A stretch of DNA of 44,318 nucleotides from Methanobrevibacter ruminantium (GTDB taxonomy: Archaea; Methanobacteriota; Methanobacteria; Methanobacteriales; Methanobacteriaceae). The stretch is taken from NCBI RefSeq assembly GCF_016294135.1, contig NZ_JAEDCO010000010.1:1-44318 (forward strand). The letters run 5' to 3'. A model generated the notes under the pieces. The model was not told the DNA's origin, did no database searches, and saw nothing but the letters and a program-made list of their open reading frames with translations. Shown piece after piece: positions 1 to 7,248 of this stretch. Within the stretch, counting starts at the first letter, position 1, and each line of letters begins with the position of its first letter. The translations under genes and the position numbers were made by a program.

Positions 1-783
1 AAAAAATATGTCAATAATGGTTTTTAAAAAATAATTAAATTCTTAATTATTATCTTACAAACAATACAAACAAATTTCTTTTTAATATAATCTAATCATT
101 AAAAATTAAAATTTGGGCTTTATTTGACTAAAGCATCAGTATTTCTTTTTTAATGTTGATTAAAATTAACTGGTTAATCTTATATAAATCTTTTCATTTT
201 AAATCCAAATTTTAAAGGACATAGATTCATTTAAATCAAATAAAAAAGTAGGATATTTGTTAAAAATAAAATCACCCATTGAAAAATATTTCATTAATGT
301 AAATAATACAAAAATTCAAGTTAAACAAAAAATAAATGATTTTTAACAATTAAAGATAAAAAAGATAGAATATTGGTTTATTAGATAAAATAAGGCCAAA
401 ATATAATTATTTTAATCAAAAATAAATAAATTACAAGTTTTAAATAAAAATATGCATAAATCATACCCATTTAATTAAAAAAAGCAAGATTTATAGTTTT
501 TTATATATTCATTAAAAAACTCATAATTCAGCAGGGCAAGTTTCAAAAACTAATGGGAAACTAGAATTATTTAAAATTAATATTAGCACTCTAGAAATAA
601 AATAAAGAAGAATTAATGAGTTTTATTAGAAAATAAGCATATTGAGGAAGCAAAAAAAATACTATGTAAATTTTGTAAAAATCAAGAAATATGCAAGAAT
701 GAATTAAATAAAAAAATAATGAACAGATAAGAAAAAAGAAAAAAGAAAAAATCCATATGAAAATCTCATAAATGATGCAAAAA
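1..783. other. Gene-poor A/T-rich intergenic region
   Basis: No convincing gene is visible on either strand. The sequence is almost entirely A/T with many A-runs and stop codons in all frames. An 84-codon reading frame on the minus strand overlaps the 3' end of the next gene and reads as a Phe/Ile/Leu-rich low-complexity string, so I discount it. A weak inverted repeat (GATTAA at 158-163, TTAATC at 174-179) is present. Positions 620-730 (plus) hold a 36-codon open stretch with a CxxCx5C pattern but no start codon; it may be a gene remnant and is listed as a finding. Confidence 0.6.
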
Positions 784-1410
784 TTAAAGCAAACTGTCAA
801 AGTTTTCTTGAACGTTCTTATAGAACTTAGCCAATTCCAACCCATTTACAAATATATGGCTAACTGTTATGGATACAGTCATCTCATAATTCTCATTGAC
901 CTTCCCCCAAGTGATTAAAGGTTGGATTGCATTTCCCGCAGCAGTTGCATTGGTGATTGAATCGAAATCAACCCAAGGGATGCATGAAAAATTAGCAATG
1001 TTTATCTTATCCCTTTCCCTTGTATCCACATCAAATGCCTTATCAACTCCTTCCAAAACATTAAGCTGATAATCCACAACATAATCATGCCATTTTAGAA
1101 TGTTATAGAATCTTTGAGGACATTCTATCCTTATTTCCTTAAAGACTGTCTCCTCTTTATCCATTATTGGGCAAACTGCATCCAAGGATTCGAATTCAAT
1201 GACCTTGCCATCAATGATCCTTCTTCTCATTTGAGGAATATCATTCAATGCATTCATCAATGCTCCAAGTGACATGACAAAAAAGGACAAATCCTGCTCC
1301 TTTGATTTAATCCACAAGTTTTCAACATCAATCCTTGCAGACATGGAATATCTTGATGACAAGAAGTTTATGAATGGGTTGTTCTCCAAATCAAAATCTA
1401 TTTCCTTCAT
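784..1410 (-). CDS. Chloramphenicol acetyltransferase-like (CatA fold) protein
   Basis: The 208-residue protein matches the CAT fold along its length. In order: a vDvt-like strand (residues 26-31), an MRRRIIDG segment (61-68), the SCIPWVDFDS block (142-151), a PLITWGK block (164-170) and the C-terminal catalytic segment SHIFVNG (184-190). By alignment to the HHxxxDG motif of CAT, His185 is the catalytic base, while the structural Asp is Asn189 and the first His is Ser. Ser151 probably matches the transition-state Ser of CAT. The family transfers acetyl from acetyl-CoA to a hydroxyl, but with Asn in place of Asp chloramphenicol need not be the substrate and activity may be low. The start has the site TGGAGT five bases upstream. 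It lies 21 bases downstream of the stress protein gene on the same strand, so they are probably co-transcribed. Confidence 0.82.
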   Translation of the reverse strand: MKEIDFDLENNPFINFLSSRYSMSARIDVENLWIKSKEQDLSFFVMSLGALMNALNDIPQMRRRIIDGKVIEFESLDAVCPIMDKEETVFKEIRIECPQRFYNILKWHDYVVDYQLNVLEGVDKAFDVDTRERDKINIANFSCIPWVDFDSITNATAAGNAIQPLITWGKVNENYEMTVSITVSHIFVNGLELAKFYKNVQENFDSLL

Positions 1411-1431
1411 TTAAAACTCCATTAAATGCAA

Positions 1432-1875
1432 TCAATGAACAACTAAGACAGAACATTTTGCAGACTTGACAACCTTTTCAGCTACACTTCCCATCAAGAA
1501 CTTGTCGATTCCAGTCTTGCCGGAACTTCCAATAACAACAAGGTCTATGTCTTCCTCTTCAATTGTTTCGAGAATTACCCTTGCAGGAGAACCCTCCTTA
1601 ACCATTGTAGTGATTTTCACATCCATTCCACATTCATCTCTAAGCCTTTCAACTTTCTTAAGGTTCTTTTCATTCTCGTCCTTAAGCAATCTGTTCACTT
1701 CAGAAATGGTTTCTGAATCTGGAAGACCTATTGAAAAAGAGTTTTCAATAACACTTAAAGCGATTATTTCAGCATTGTTTGTAGCTGCAATTGATAATGC
1801 ATGTTTTTCAGAAATGTCTGAATATTTTGAACCATCTGTTGGCAATAAAATCTTTTTATATAACTGTTCACCCAT
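1432..1875 (-). CDS. Universal stress protein, UspA family
   Basis: A single Usp domain of 147 residues. The N-terminal strand ILLPTDGS and the C-terminal nucleotide-binding pattern G-2x-G-9x-G-S (in GSSGKTGIDKFLMGS) mark the ATP-binding subclass of the Usp fold. These cytoplasmic proteins usually form dimers; the exact role here is unknown. A GTG three codons further upstream is open, but the GTGAT that contains it (1880-1884) sits at the right distance to be the ribosome site for the ATG at 1875, so I chose that ATG. It is the first gene of a probable two-gene minus-strand operon with the CAT-like gene. Confidence 0.93.
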   Translation of the reverse strand: MGEQLYKKILLPTDGSKYSDISEKHALSIAATNNAEIIALSVIENSFSIGLPDSETISEVNRLLKDENEKNLKKVERLRDECGMDVKITTMVKEGSPARVILETIEEEDIDLVVIGSSGKTGIDKFLMGSVAEKVVKSAKCSVLVVH

Positions 1876-2116
1876 TTTAATCACTTAAAAATAATTAATA
1901 AACTTAAATTTAGCTAATAACTAAACTTTTATTCTTAATTGATTTAATTTATATAATGCAATGATAATATATTTTTTGGAAAAATTTAAAATAGTTGTTG
2001 ATGGAAAGGATTGAAAAGAATTATAAAAAATTATCATTTTCCATGAGGGATTATTTACTCTTAAATAAAAAACAATTAACCCATTTAACTTTAAATTAAA
2101 AAATAACAACAATAAA

Positions 2117-2128
2117 TTTATATTTAAA
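2117..2128 (+). promoter_or_regulatory. TATA-box-like element for a leaderless transcript
   Basis: TTTATATTTAAA lies about 24 bases before the ATG at 2146. Archaeal transcription usually starts 22-27 bases downstream of the TATA centre, so the RNA would begin at or next to the start codon. No Shine-Dalgarno site lies between the element and the ATG, which fits leaderless translation. Confidence 0.5.
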
Positions 2129-2145
2129 ATAATAAACTGTAAATC

Positions 2146-2922
2146 ATGACTAAATTTATTGAAGCAAATGGAATTAAACTTGCATATGATGAATCAGGTT
2201 ATGAAGATGGCAAAGAGATTATTCTTGTTCATGGACTCTCTTCATCCAAGGAAACAATGTTTCTTATGATAAATGGTCTTACTGACAAATATAAAGTATA
2301 TACAATTGATTGCAGAGGCCATGGAGAAAGCGATAGAATGGGAGACTATACACTTGAAGACCTTGCAAATGACCTTGTAGCCTTTACAAATGAGCTTGGA
2401 TTAGAAAAGCCAATTGCCATAGGATATTCCATGGGTTCCTTTATTGTGCTTAGAGCGAGCCAAATTTCAGATGCCTTTGAAAAGATCATCCTTATCGGAA
2501 CAAAAGGGGACAGCTCAGATCCAGCAATAACAAATCTTCTTAAAGAGAATGGATTGACTGTTGAAAACGTTACAAAAGAGGAATACGGCAAAATCATGAG
2601 GGCAAACATATTTGCACCTACAACAAAGATTCCTGAAAACATGAAAACAATGAGGCCTCAAGGAAAGGAACTTAGCGTAGAGGACAGAGTTGCTGAAACA
2701 AAGGCAATTGCAGATTTTGACAACCTAAAGGAAATCGATAATGTGAATGCAGAAGCATTGGTGATATCTGCAGAATACGATAAGATAGTTCCCCCTGAAA
2801 GAGGCCGTGAAGTGGCAGATGCACTAAATTGCAGATTTGAATTATTAAAAGATGCTGGACATATGATGATGGTGGAAAAACCTAAAGAAATAGAAGATTT
2901 GATAAAGGATTTCATAGGATAA
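2146..2922 (+). CDS. Alpha/beta-fold hydrolase
   Basis: A 258-residue alpha/beta hydrolase. The oxyanion-hole segment VHGLSSS is near residues 28-34, the RGHGESD turn at 57-63, the nucleophile elbow GYSMGS gives Ser95, the acid is probably Asp212 in AEYDKIVPP, and the His is His239 in DAGHMMMVEKP. The full triad suggests an active esterase, lipase-like or haloperoxidase-like hydrolase; the substrate cannot be told from the sequence. It has no signal peptide, so it should act in the cytoplasm. It stands alone between two divergently oriented neighbours. The start lacks a Shine-Dalgarno site and is probably leaderless. Confidence 0.9.
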   Translation: MTKFIEANGIKLAYDESGYEDGKEIILVHGLSSSKETMFLMINGLTDKYKVYTIDCRGHGESDRMGDYTLEDLANDLVAFTNELGLEKPIAIGYSMGSFIVLRASQISDAFEKIILIGTKGDSSDPAITNLLKENGLTVENVTKEEYGKIMRANIFAPTTKIPENMKTMRPQGKELSVEDRVAETKAIADFDNLKEIDNVNAEALVISAEYDKIVPPERGREVADALNCRFELLKDAGHMMMVEKPKEIEDLIKDFIG

Positions 2923-2993
2923 AAAATAAAAAAAAATAGAAAATCAAAAATAGAAATGATAATTCAAGATGAAATTATCTTGAAAAACATTAT

Positions 2994-4136
2994 TTAAAAA
3001 ATATTAATGATATCATCCACTTCAGTTCTATTTATTAAACTTAGATATGGATTGTTTGACTTTTGATTTATAATCATTAATTCAGCATTTTGTCCTTCTT
3101 CAATGCATGATTTATTGATTTTACCACTGATTGAATCTGTTATACATACATTGGTTGTTGCCATTTTCAATACTTCAACAGGCGCTATGTAATTCTTAGA
3201 GAAACCCTTCATTATCTTTAATGTAAATTCCATTTCCCTAAATAGATTAGGCCTATTTATCATTATATTGTCACTTCCAATCAATGGCTTAACTCCAGTT
3301 TTCAAAACTTCAAAAAGTGGAATGATTCCAACACTCAATGCACCATTTGACCTTGGACATATAGTGAGAGAGCTATTTGATTTGGAAAGAAGATCAATGT
3401 CATTATTTTTTGGATTGGTCATATGGACAACCTGATTGAATCCCGCTTCAAATGCTCTTTGCGGTTCAGTTTTACTTGTCTTTTCCAAAGATACAAATTG
3501 GTTATTTTCATTTTCAGCTACATGAATTGAAGATATCTTTCCTGCTGCTTCACATTTTTCACAGATTATTTCAGCAACTGTTGTATCAATTTCACCAAAC
3601 CCACTTAATCCAATCCCATCTGCATGCTTCAGAAGCTTTCTGATAGCCACTTTCACCTGATGGTAATCAGGATCTTCACCATAAAAGGAGCTATCTCTTC
3701 CAAGAATGATTGGAGTTATTGGGATGTCCTTGGATGCCTCCTTGATAAGCTTGACACCTTCAAGACCACCTTCACGATAGTCTATGAAATGGCTGATTCC
3801 AAGATTGTACATATCCCACATTGATTCTCTCATTGCTTCAATGAGCTCATCATCACTTGCAGATTCCAATGCAAGATGTTTTATTCCATGAGGAGGCTTT
3901 ACAACTTCATCAAGACTTAAGCCATCACCCTCGTCCTTTATGATGGAATCTCCAATATGTGTATGTGCATTTATGAAACTTGGGCATACAATCTTATTTG
4001 ATGAGTCTATGATTTCTCCTTCTTCCGCATCCTTGGAGATTTCAATGATATTATTTTCATCATCAATGACAATGTTCTCCTTTACAGGACTTAAATCAGT
4101 GCCTTTTAGGATTAATCCATTTGCTATAGTTTTCAT
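2994..4136 (-). CDS. Metal-dependent amidohydrolase (ATZ/TRZ, deaminase-like)
   Basis: The 380-residue protein has the composite amidohydrolase layout: a small N-terminal beta segment, then the HxH metal motif in INAHTHIGDS (His58, His60), then HVAENE (His205), VVHMTNP (His238) and IGSDNIMINRPN (Asp289). These are the zinc/iron ligands and catalytic Asp of the cytosine-deaminase, chlorohydrolase and S-adenosylhomocysteine-deaminase branch. It probably deaminates or hydrolyses a purine, pyrimidine or related ring. It is shorter and more divergent than the roughly 420-residue 5'-deoxyadenosine deaminases of methanogens, so I do not give it that name. There is no Shine-Dalgarno site before the ATG; a TATA-like element sits about 26 bases upstream. 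It is transcribed divergently from the DUF2124-like gene. Confidence 0.85.
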   Translation of the reverse strand: MKTIANGLILKGTDLSPVKENIVIDDENNIIEISKDAEEGEIIDSSNKIVCPSFINAHTHIGDSIIKDEGDGLSLDEVVKPPHGIKHLALESASDDELIEAMRESMWDMYNLGISHFIDYREGGLEGVKLIKEASKDIPITPIILGRDSSFYGEDPDYHQVKVAIRKLLKHADGIGLSGFGEIDTTVAEIICEKCEAAGKISSIHVAENENNQFVSLEKTSKTEPQRAFEAGFNQVVHMTNPKNNDIDLLSKSNSSLTICPRSNGALSVGIIPLFEVLKTGVKPLIGSDNIMINRPNLFREMEFTLKIMKGFSKNYIAPVEVLKMATTNVCITDSISGKINKSCIEEGQNAELMIINQKSNNPYLSLINRTEVDDIINIF

Positions 4137-4156
4137 TATTAATAATTTTAAAATAA

Positions 4157-4171
4157 GTTTTATATATTTTT
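4157..4171 (-). promoter_or_regulatory. TATA-box-like element upstream of the amidohydrolase gene
   Basis: On the minus strand this reads AAATATATAAAA and lies about 26 bases before the ATG at 4136. The spacing puts transcription initiation at or beside the start codon, and no Shine-Dalgarno site is present, so the message is probably leaderless. Confidence 0.5.
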
Positions 4172-4222
4172 ATTTGAAAATGATTAATTAAGAATACTTA
4201 ATTATTTAAAGGATGTGAAATC

Positions 4223-4687
4223 ATGGAAACAATTAGTGAATTTAAAGGATTGAATGGGAACATTGTAGCATTTAAGGAAGCTGTTGGTGATGTTGAAAAG
4301 GTCACTTTTTTAGGTACTCATGGTGTCTGCACTCCTTTTGCAGCATTATTCTCATATGCAATAAGAGATAAGGAATCTCATTTCATTAGTGGGACTGACA
4401 TCGATAAATGCCATCAGTTTGAATTCAAACCATATGGAATGCAACTTAATGAAGAAATATCTGACCCTCATGGTTCTGATGCAGTAGTCTTATTAGGTGG
4501 ACTTACCATGCCTAAAGCCAATACCGATGTGGATGATTTAAATAAAACCATTGCAGAAATCCTAAAGGATGATGGGAAAATCATTGGTGTTGGATACATG
4601 GACATGTTTACCAAAGCAGGTTGGCTCGACAAGGTTGACTTTGACTGCATTGTAGATGGAACATTAACTGGAGTTACCAAAAAATAG
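4223..4687 (+). CDS. DUF2124-like conserved archaeal protein
   Basis: A 154-residue soluble protein that I recognise as a DUF2124-type protein of methanogens. It has a Rossmann-like pattern: VTFLGTHGVCTPFAALFSYA near residues 27-46, a second strand VVLLGGLTMPKAN near 88-100, and IIGVGYMDMF near 119-128. Its function is not known. The site AAGGATGTGA precedes the ATG. It is divergent from the amidohydrolase gene and followed by an A-rich spacer before a convergent gene. Confidence 0.8.
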   Translation: METISEFKGLNGNIVAFKEAVGDVEKVTFLGTHGVCTPFAALFSYAIRDKESHFISGTDIDKCHQFEFKPYGMQLNEEISDPHGSDAVVLLGGLTMPKANTDVDDLNKTIAEILKDDGKIIGVGYMDMFTKAGWLDKVDFDCIVDGTLTGVTKK

Positions 4688-4782
4688 AATTAAAATAGAA
4701 AAAACAATTAAAATTAATACAAAATAATAAAAAAAAGTTAAAAAAAGAAAAAATAAAAAAGAATTATCTAATTTATAGTTAT

Positions 4783-5214
4783 CTATCTATTGGATAATTC
4801 CAATTTTTTATTTATATCTCTTGCTTGAAGAGAGTAATAGACAAAAAATCCTGCCCAGAATAATGCAGCAAAGATGCATGCTATTACAATCCAAGTAATT
4901 ATTGGACCGATTCCTAAGCTGATTGGCATCCATTTCAAGTAAACCGCCACAGCAAACAATACACCCATACCAATTACCATCTGAAATATGACTTGAAGTG
5001 AAGATGGAACCTCTTCCTTATCATAAATCAATCCGCTTAAGGAAAATGCCCATCCAACCACTATGGATCCAAAGAATGCATTTATTATTTCCAAACCGCT
5101 GAATGATACATTACGAGGACCTGCAATATAAGACCCCAATACCATTACAAGCATTACAACGAAGCATCCTACAAACGCTCCCATTGATAATCTTTCTATT
5201 AAATTCAATTTCAT
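4783..5214 (-). CDS. DUF3021-like four-helix membrane protein
   Basis: A 143-residue integral membrane protein with four predicted helices, at roughly residues 9-30, 41-61, 75-94 and 103-126, and a short charged tail (QARDINKKLELSNR). Length and topology match the DUF3021 family, which in Firmicutes is encoded directly after a LytTR regulator, as here. The ATG at 5214 is preceded by AAAGGTGGT and is preferred over an in-frame ATG 10 codons upstream. The gene begins 36 bases after the LytTR stop, so the pair is probably co-transcribed. Family assignment comes from topology plus context; I see no catalytic motif. It may sense or transmit a membrane signal to the regulator, but that is inference. 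Confidence 0.75.
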   Translation of the reverse strand: MKLNLIERLSMGAFVGCFVVMLVMVLGSYIAGPRNVSFSGLEIINAFFGSIVVGWAFSLSGLIYDKEEVPSSLQVIFQMVIGMGVLFAVAVYLKWMPISLGIGPIITWIVIACIFAALFWAGFFVYYSLQARDINKKLELSNR

Positions 5215-5250
5215 ATAACCACCTTTACAAATAAGCATAATCAATAAATA

Positions 5251-5715
5251 TCATAAGTTAAGAGCTTCCTTAAAATCGGATAAGTATTTCCTTGAAATAT
5301 TATCCTTCAATCCGTTCTTAAGCTCAATAAACATCATTCCCCTTAAGGAAGGAGCCACTCTTTTTATCTTTCTCAAATTGACAAGTGTGGTCTTTGAAAC
5401 CCTTACGAAATTAGAGTCAAGATTCTCTTCAATCTGATAGAGAGGCCTTTTGACCAAATAATCCTTATCCTCTGTATAGGCCTTGGCCTGCTTTTCCTCA
5501 ACTCTGATCATGAAGATGTCTTCAAAGTCCAAAAGAACAATATCCTGTCCCTTCTTAACAGCCAATATTGAATTGTCACCAATTCCTTCCTCTTCGTATT
5601 CCTCTTCATTTTCCAAAAGAACCATTGCCTTTTGAATATTGTCAGTCAATGCATCTGTATAGATTTCTGCATAAGGCTCCTCAAGGTCTTTTGAAACAAA
5701 CAAATTCACTTTCAT
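5251..5715 (-). CDS. LytTR-family DNA-binding regulator
   Basis: A 154-residue protein without a receiver domain. Residues 1-50 form an alpha/beta region (MKVNLFVSKDLEEPYAEI), and about 55-154 form the LytTR DNA-binding domain: ILAVKKGQDIVLLDFEDIFMI, then the FVRVSKTTLVNLRKIKRV signature and a C-terminal RKYLSDFKEAL helix. Stand-alone LytTR proteins of this type are common in Firmicutes and uncommon in archaea. I chose the ATG at 5715 because the protein then starts with the usual MK-V-L strand; the 13 residues upstream look like untranslated sequence. It lies between the 2TM gene and the DUF3021-like gene on the same strand, so it probably regulates this cassette or nearby membrane functions. 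Confidence 0.9.
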   Translation of the reverse strand: MKVNLFVSKDLEEPYAEIYTDALTDNIQKAMVLLENEEEYEEEGIGDNSILAVKKGQDIVLLDFEDIFMIRVEEKQAKAYTEDKDYLVKRPLYQIEENLDSNFVRVSKTTLVNLRKIKRVAPSLRGMMFIELKNGLKDNISRKYLSDFKEALNL

Positions 5716-5801
5716 AAAATTACCAAACAATTTTTTTAAAATAACTATAATCAATTTAAAATATTGTTTTTAAATAAAATAAACATTTTTAAAATCCATG
5801 A

Positions 5802-6077
5802 TTATTTTCTCATCTTTTCCATTTCCTTTTCTATCATTTGATCTCTGTATTTTTCATCAAATTTCTCAAAGAAAACAAAGGTTTTAAGATAATGGGATAC
5901 TAAACCGATTCCCCAGAAAAGGGTTACCCAATAAAACCACCATTCACCACGAGAAAACAAGACATTTATAATGATAAGAATTATGTTTACTGCAATGAAA
6001 CTGTATAAATGGTGATAAAATCCCATTTTTTCATCCACTCTTTTTTCTGCTCTACTATATAATTCACTTTCAGACAT
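5802..6077 (-). CDS. 2TM-domain membrane protein
   Basis: A 91-residue protein with two closely spaced membrane helices (about residues 22-43 and 46-66) between a charged N-terminus (SESELYSRAEKRVDEK) and a long charged amphipathic C-terminus (FEKFDEKYRDQMIEKEMEKMRK). This is the layout of the 2TM domain family, in which a short GEWWFYWV-type turn links the helices. In bacteria such domains are often found with LytTR regulators or histidine kinases. It is the first gene of the minus-strand 2TM, LytTR, DUF3021-like group and has the site GTGTGATT before its ATG. The gap to the LytTR gene is 86 bases, so a separate promoter there is possible. Confidence 0.85.
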   Translation of the reverse strand: MSESELYSRAEKRVDEKMGFYHHLYSFIAVNIILIIINVLFSRGEWWFYWVTLFWGIGLVSHYLKTFVFFEKFDEKYRDQMIEKEMEKMRK

Positions 6078-6455
6078 AAAATCACACTTAATTATAATTT
6101 GTTTTTTTTAAATTTCTAAAATGATTAATGAAATTCCATTCGTTTTTAGATAATACTAGTTAGATTATCATTATATAAATGAATACTTATCCAAATTAAC
6201 AAGATGCAAAAATTGCATGCTGAAATGCAAATAATGAAGATGAAATGAAAATTGAAAAATGCAAAATGCAAAAACGTGACACTGAATGCAAATAATGAAG
6301 ATGAAAAAATAGATATTCTTAAATATATTCGTTAAGAGAATTTTATTAGTAATTATGAGTGAAAATTAATAGATTTTAATAAGTCCAATCAATGAAGTTT
6401 TATAAAGAAGAGTAATAATATGTCAACCCATGCAGATAAAGAGATTTAAAAAGAA
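6078..6455. other. Intergenic region with ATGCAA repeats
   Basis: No full gene is visible. It holds an exact 21-base direct repeat (copies 6225-6245 and 6286-6306), several further ATGCAA words, and a small inverted repeat ATGCAA-AAA-TTGCAT (6204-6218). Near its 3' end a short reading frame starts with ATG at 6420 and stops at TAA 6447-6449, in frame with the following HEAT-repeat gene. Confidence 0.7.
6204..6306. repeat. Clustered ATGCAA repeats with an exact 21-base direct repeat
   Basis: The word ATGCAA occurs at 6204, 6225, 6259, 6265 and 6286. Two copies (6225-6245 and 6286-6306) extend into an identical 21-base unit, 61 bases apart. An inverted pair ATGCAA/TTGCAT sits at 6204-6218. The cluster lies 110-220 bases before the HEAT-repeat gene and could be a regulatory site or a replication-slippage product. 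Confidence 0.7.
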
Positions 6456-7049
6456 TTGAGAACCATTACAAAGGATAAGGAAAGCTGGAAAGCAAATGTA
6501 GATTTTGTTGCACTTAAATTAAATGAGGATTATTCTGTTGCTGTAAAGGCAAAGGCATTATGGCTTCTTGGAGAAACGGGTTTGAAATATCCTGAAGAAA
6601 TAGAACCACATATCAATGACATTGCAGGTTACCTTGAAAATGATGAATCCGAATTGAGGGAAAGGTCAGCCAATGCAATTGGAAGGATAGGAAGAGCTGA
6701 CAAAGATTTGATAATCGATTATATTGACACATTGATGAAACTGAAATATGACAAAACCGAAAATGTCAGACATGCATTTATTTGGACTTGTGAAAACATA
6801 GCTGCCAATGCTCCAGAACTGTTTTGTGAAAAGCTTGACATATTTTATGAAATGATTACAGACAGCCATGAAAAGCTTAGGATAGAAGCTCCTGAAATGT
6901 TTAGAGTGGTTGGAAAAAGAAACCCCAATTGCGTAAAGCCTTACTTGGAGAAACTGGAATACATTGCAGAAAATGATGAAAACCAAACCGTCCACATTCA
7001 CAGTGCCGGTGCAATTAGAATTACCAAAAAGGCATTGGAAGAAATTTAA
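6456..7049 (+). CDS. HEAT-repeat protein, possibly shortened at the N-terminus
   Basis: The 197-residue product is nearly all paired helices of HEAT/armadillo type, with signatures VKAKALWLLGETG, LRERSANAIGRIG, VRHAFIWTCENIA and LRIEAPEMFRVVG. Such proteins are protein-interaction scaffolds; no partner is evident. The only usable start in the open frame is TTG at 6456. The same frame extends upstream through AAA GAA and a TAA (6447-6449) to an ATG at 6420, and the translated piece MSTHADKEI fits the N-terminus well. This suggests either a nonsense mutation with reinitiation at TTG, or a TTG start that uses GAGAT (6441-6445) as its ribosome site. There is no frameshift in the body of the gene. 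Confidence 0.75.
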   Translation: MRTITKDKESWKANVDFVALKLNEDYSVAVKAKALWLLGETGLKYPEEIEPHINDIAGYLENDESELRERSANAIGRIGRADKDLIIDYIDTLMKLKYDKTENVRHAFIWTCENIAANAPELFCEKLDIFYEMITDSHEKLRIEAPEMFRVVGKRNPNCVKPYLEKLEYIAENDENQTVHIHSAGAIRITKKALEEI

Positions 7050-7223
7050 AATATTTTATAAAAGAATTATTAGAAGTATTTAAATTTTTTAGAATTGATT
7101 TGGAATGAGTTAAAAATTTAATTAAAAAATTGATTAAAAAATTGATTTAAAAAATTTAATATATTATTAAAACATACTAATATTACTATAAAATTTAATT
7201 ATTTTTTCTTATTTTTTTAAAAA

Positions 7224-7240
7224 TTTTATAAACTTATAAT
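7224..7240 (+). promoter_or_regulatory. TATA-like element before the zinc-ribbon gene
   Basis: TTTTATAAACTTATAAT is centred near 7229-7233. Initiation 22-27 bases downstream would fall near 7252-7260, after the TTG at 7249. This argues that translation begins further downstream, near the Shine-Dalgarno site at 7270-7276. Confidence 0.45.
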
Positions 7241-7248
7241 TTGGCAAT

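Noticed and set aside
591..845. 84-codon minus-strand frame rich in Phe, Ile and Tyr
   Set aside because: It overlaps the 3' end of the CAT-like gene, has low-complexity composition expected from A-rich sequence read backwards, and has no ribosome site.
1466..1888. 140-codon plus-strand frame opposite the stress protein gene
   Set aside because: It is the mirror of the uspA-type gene with Ser-rich composition typical of antisense frames.
6447..6449. Stop codon recoding by pyrrolysine or selenocysteine in the HEAT gene
   Set aside because: The codon is TAA, whereas those systems use TAG and TGA.
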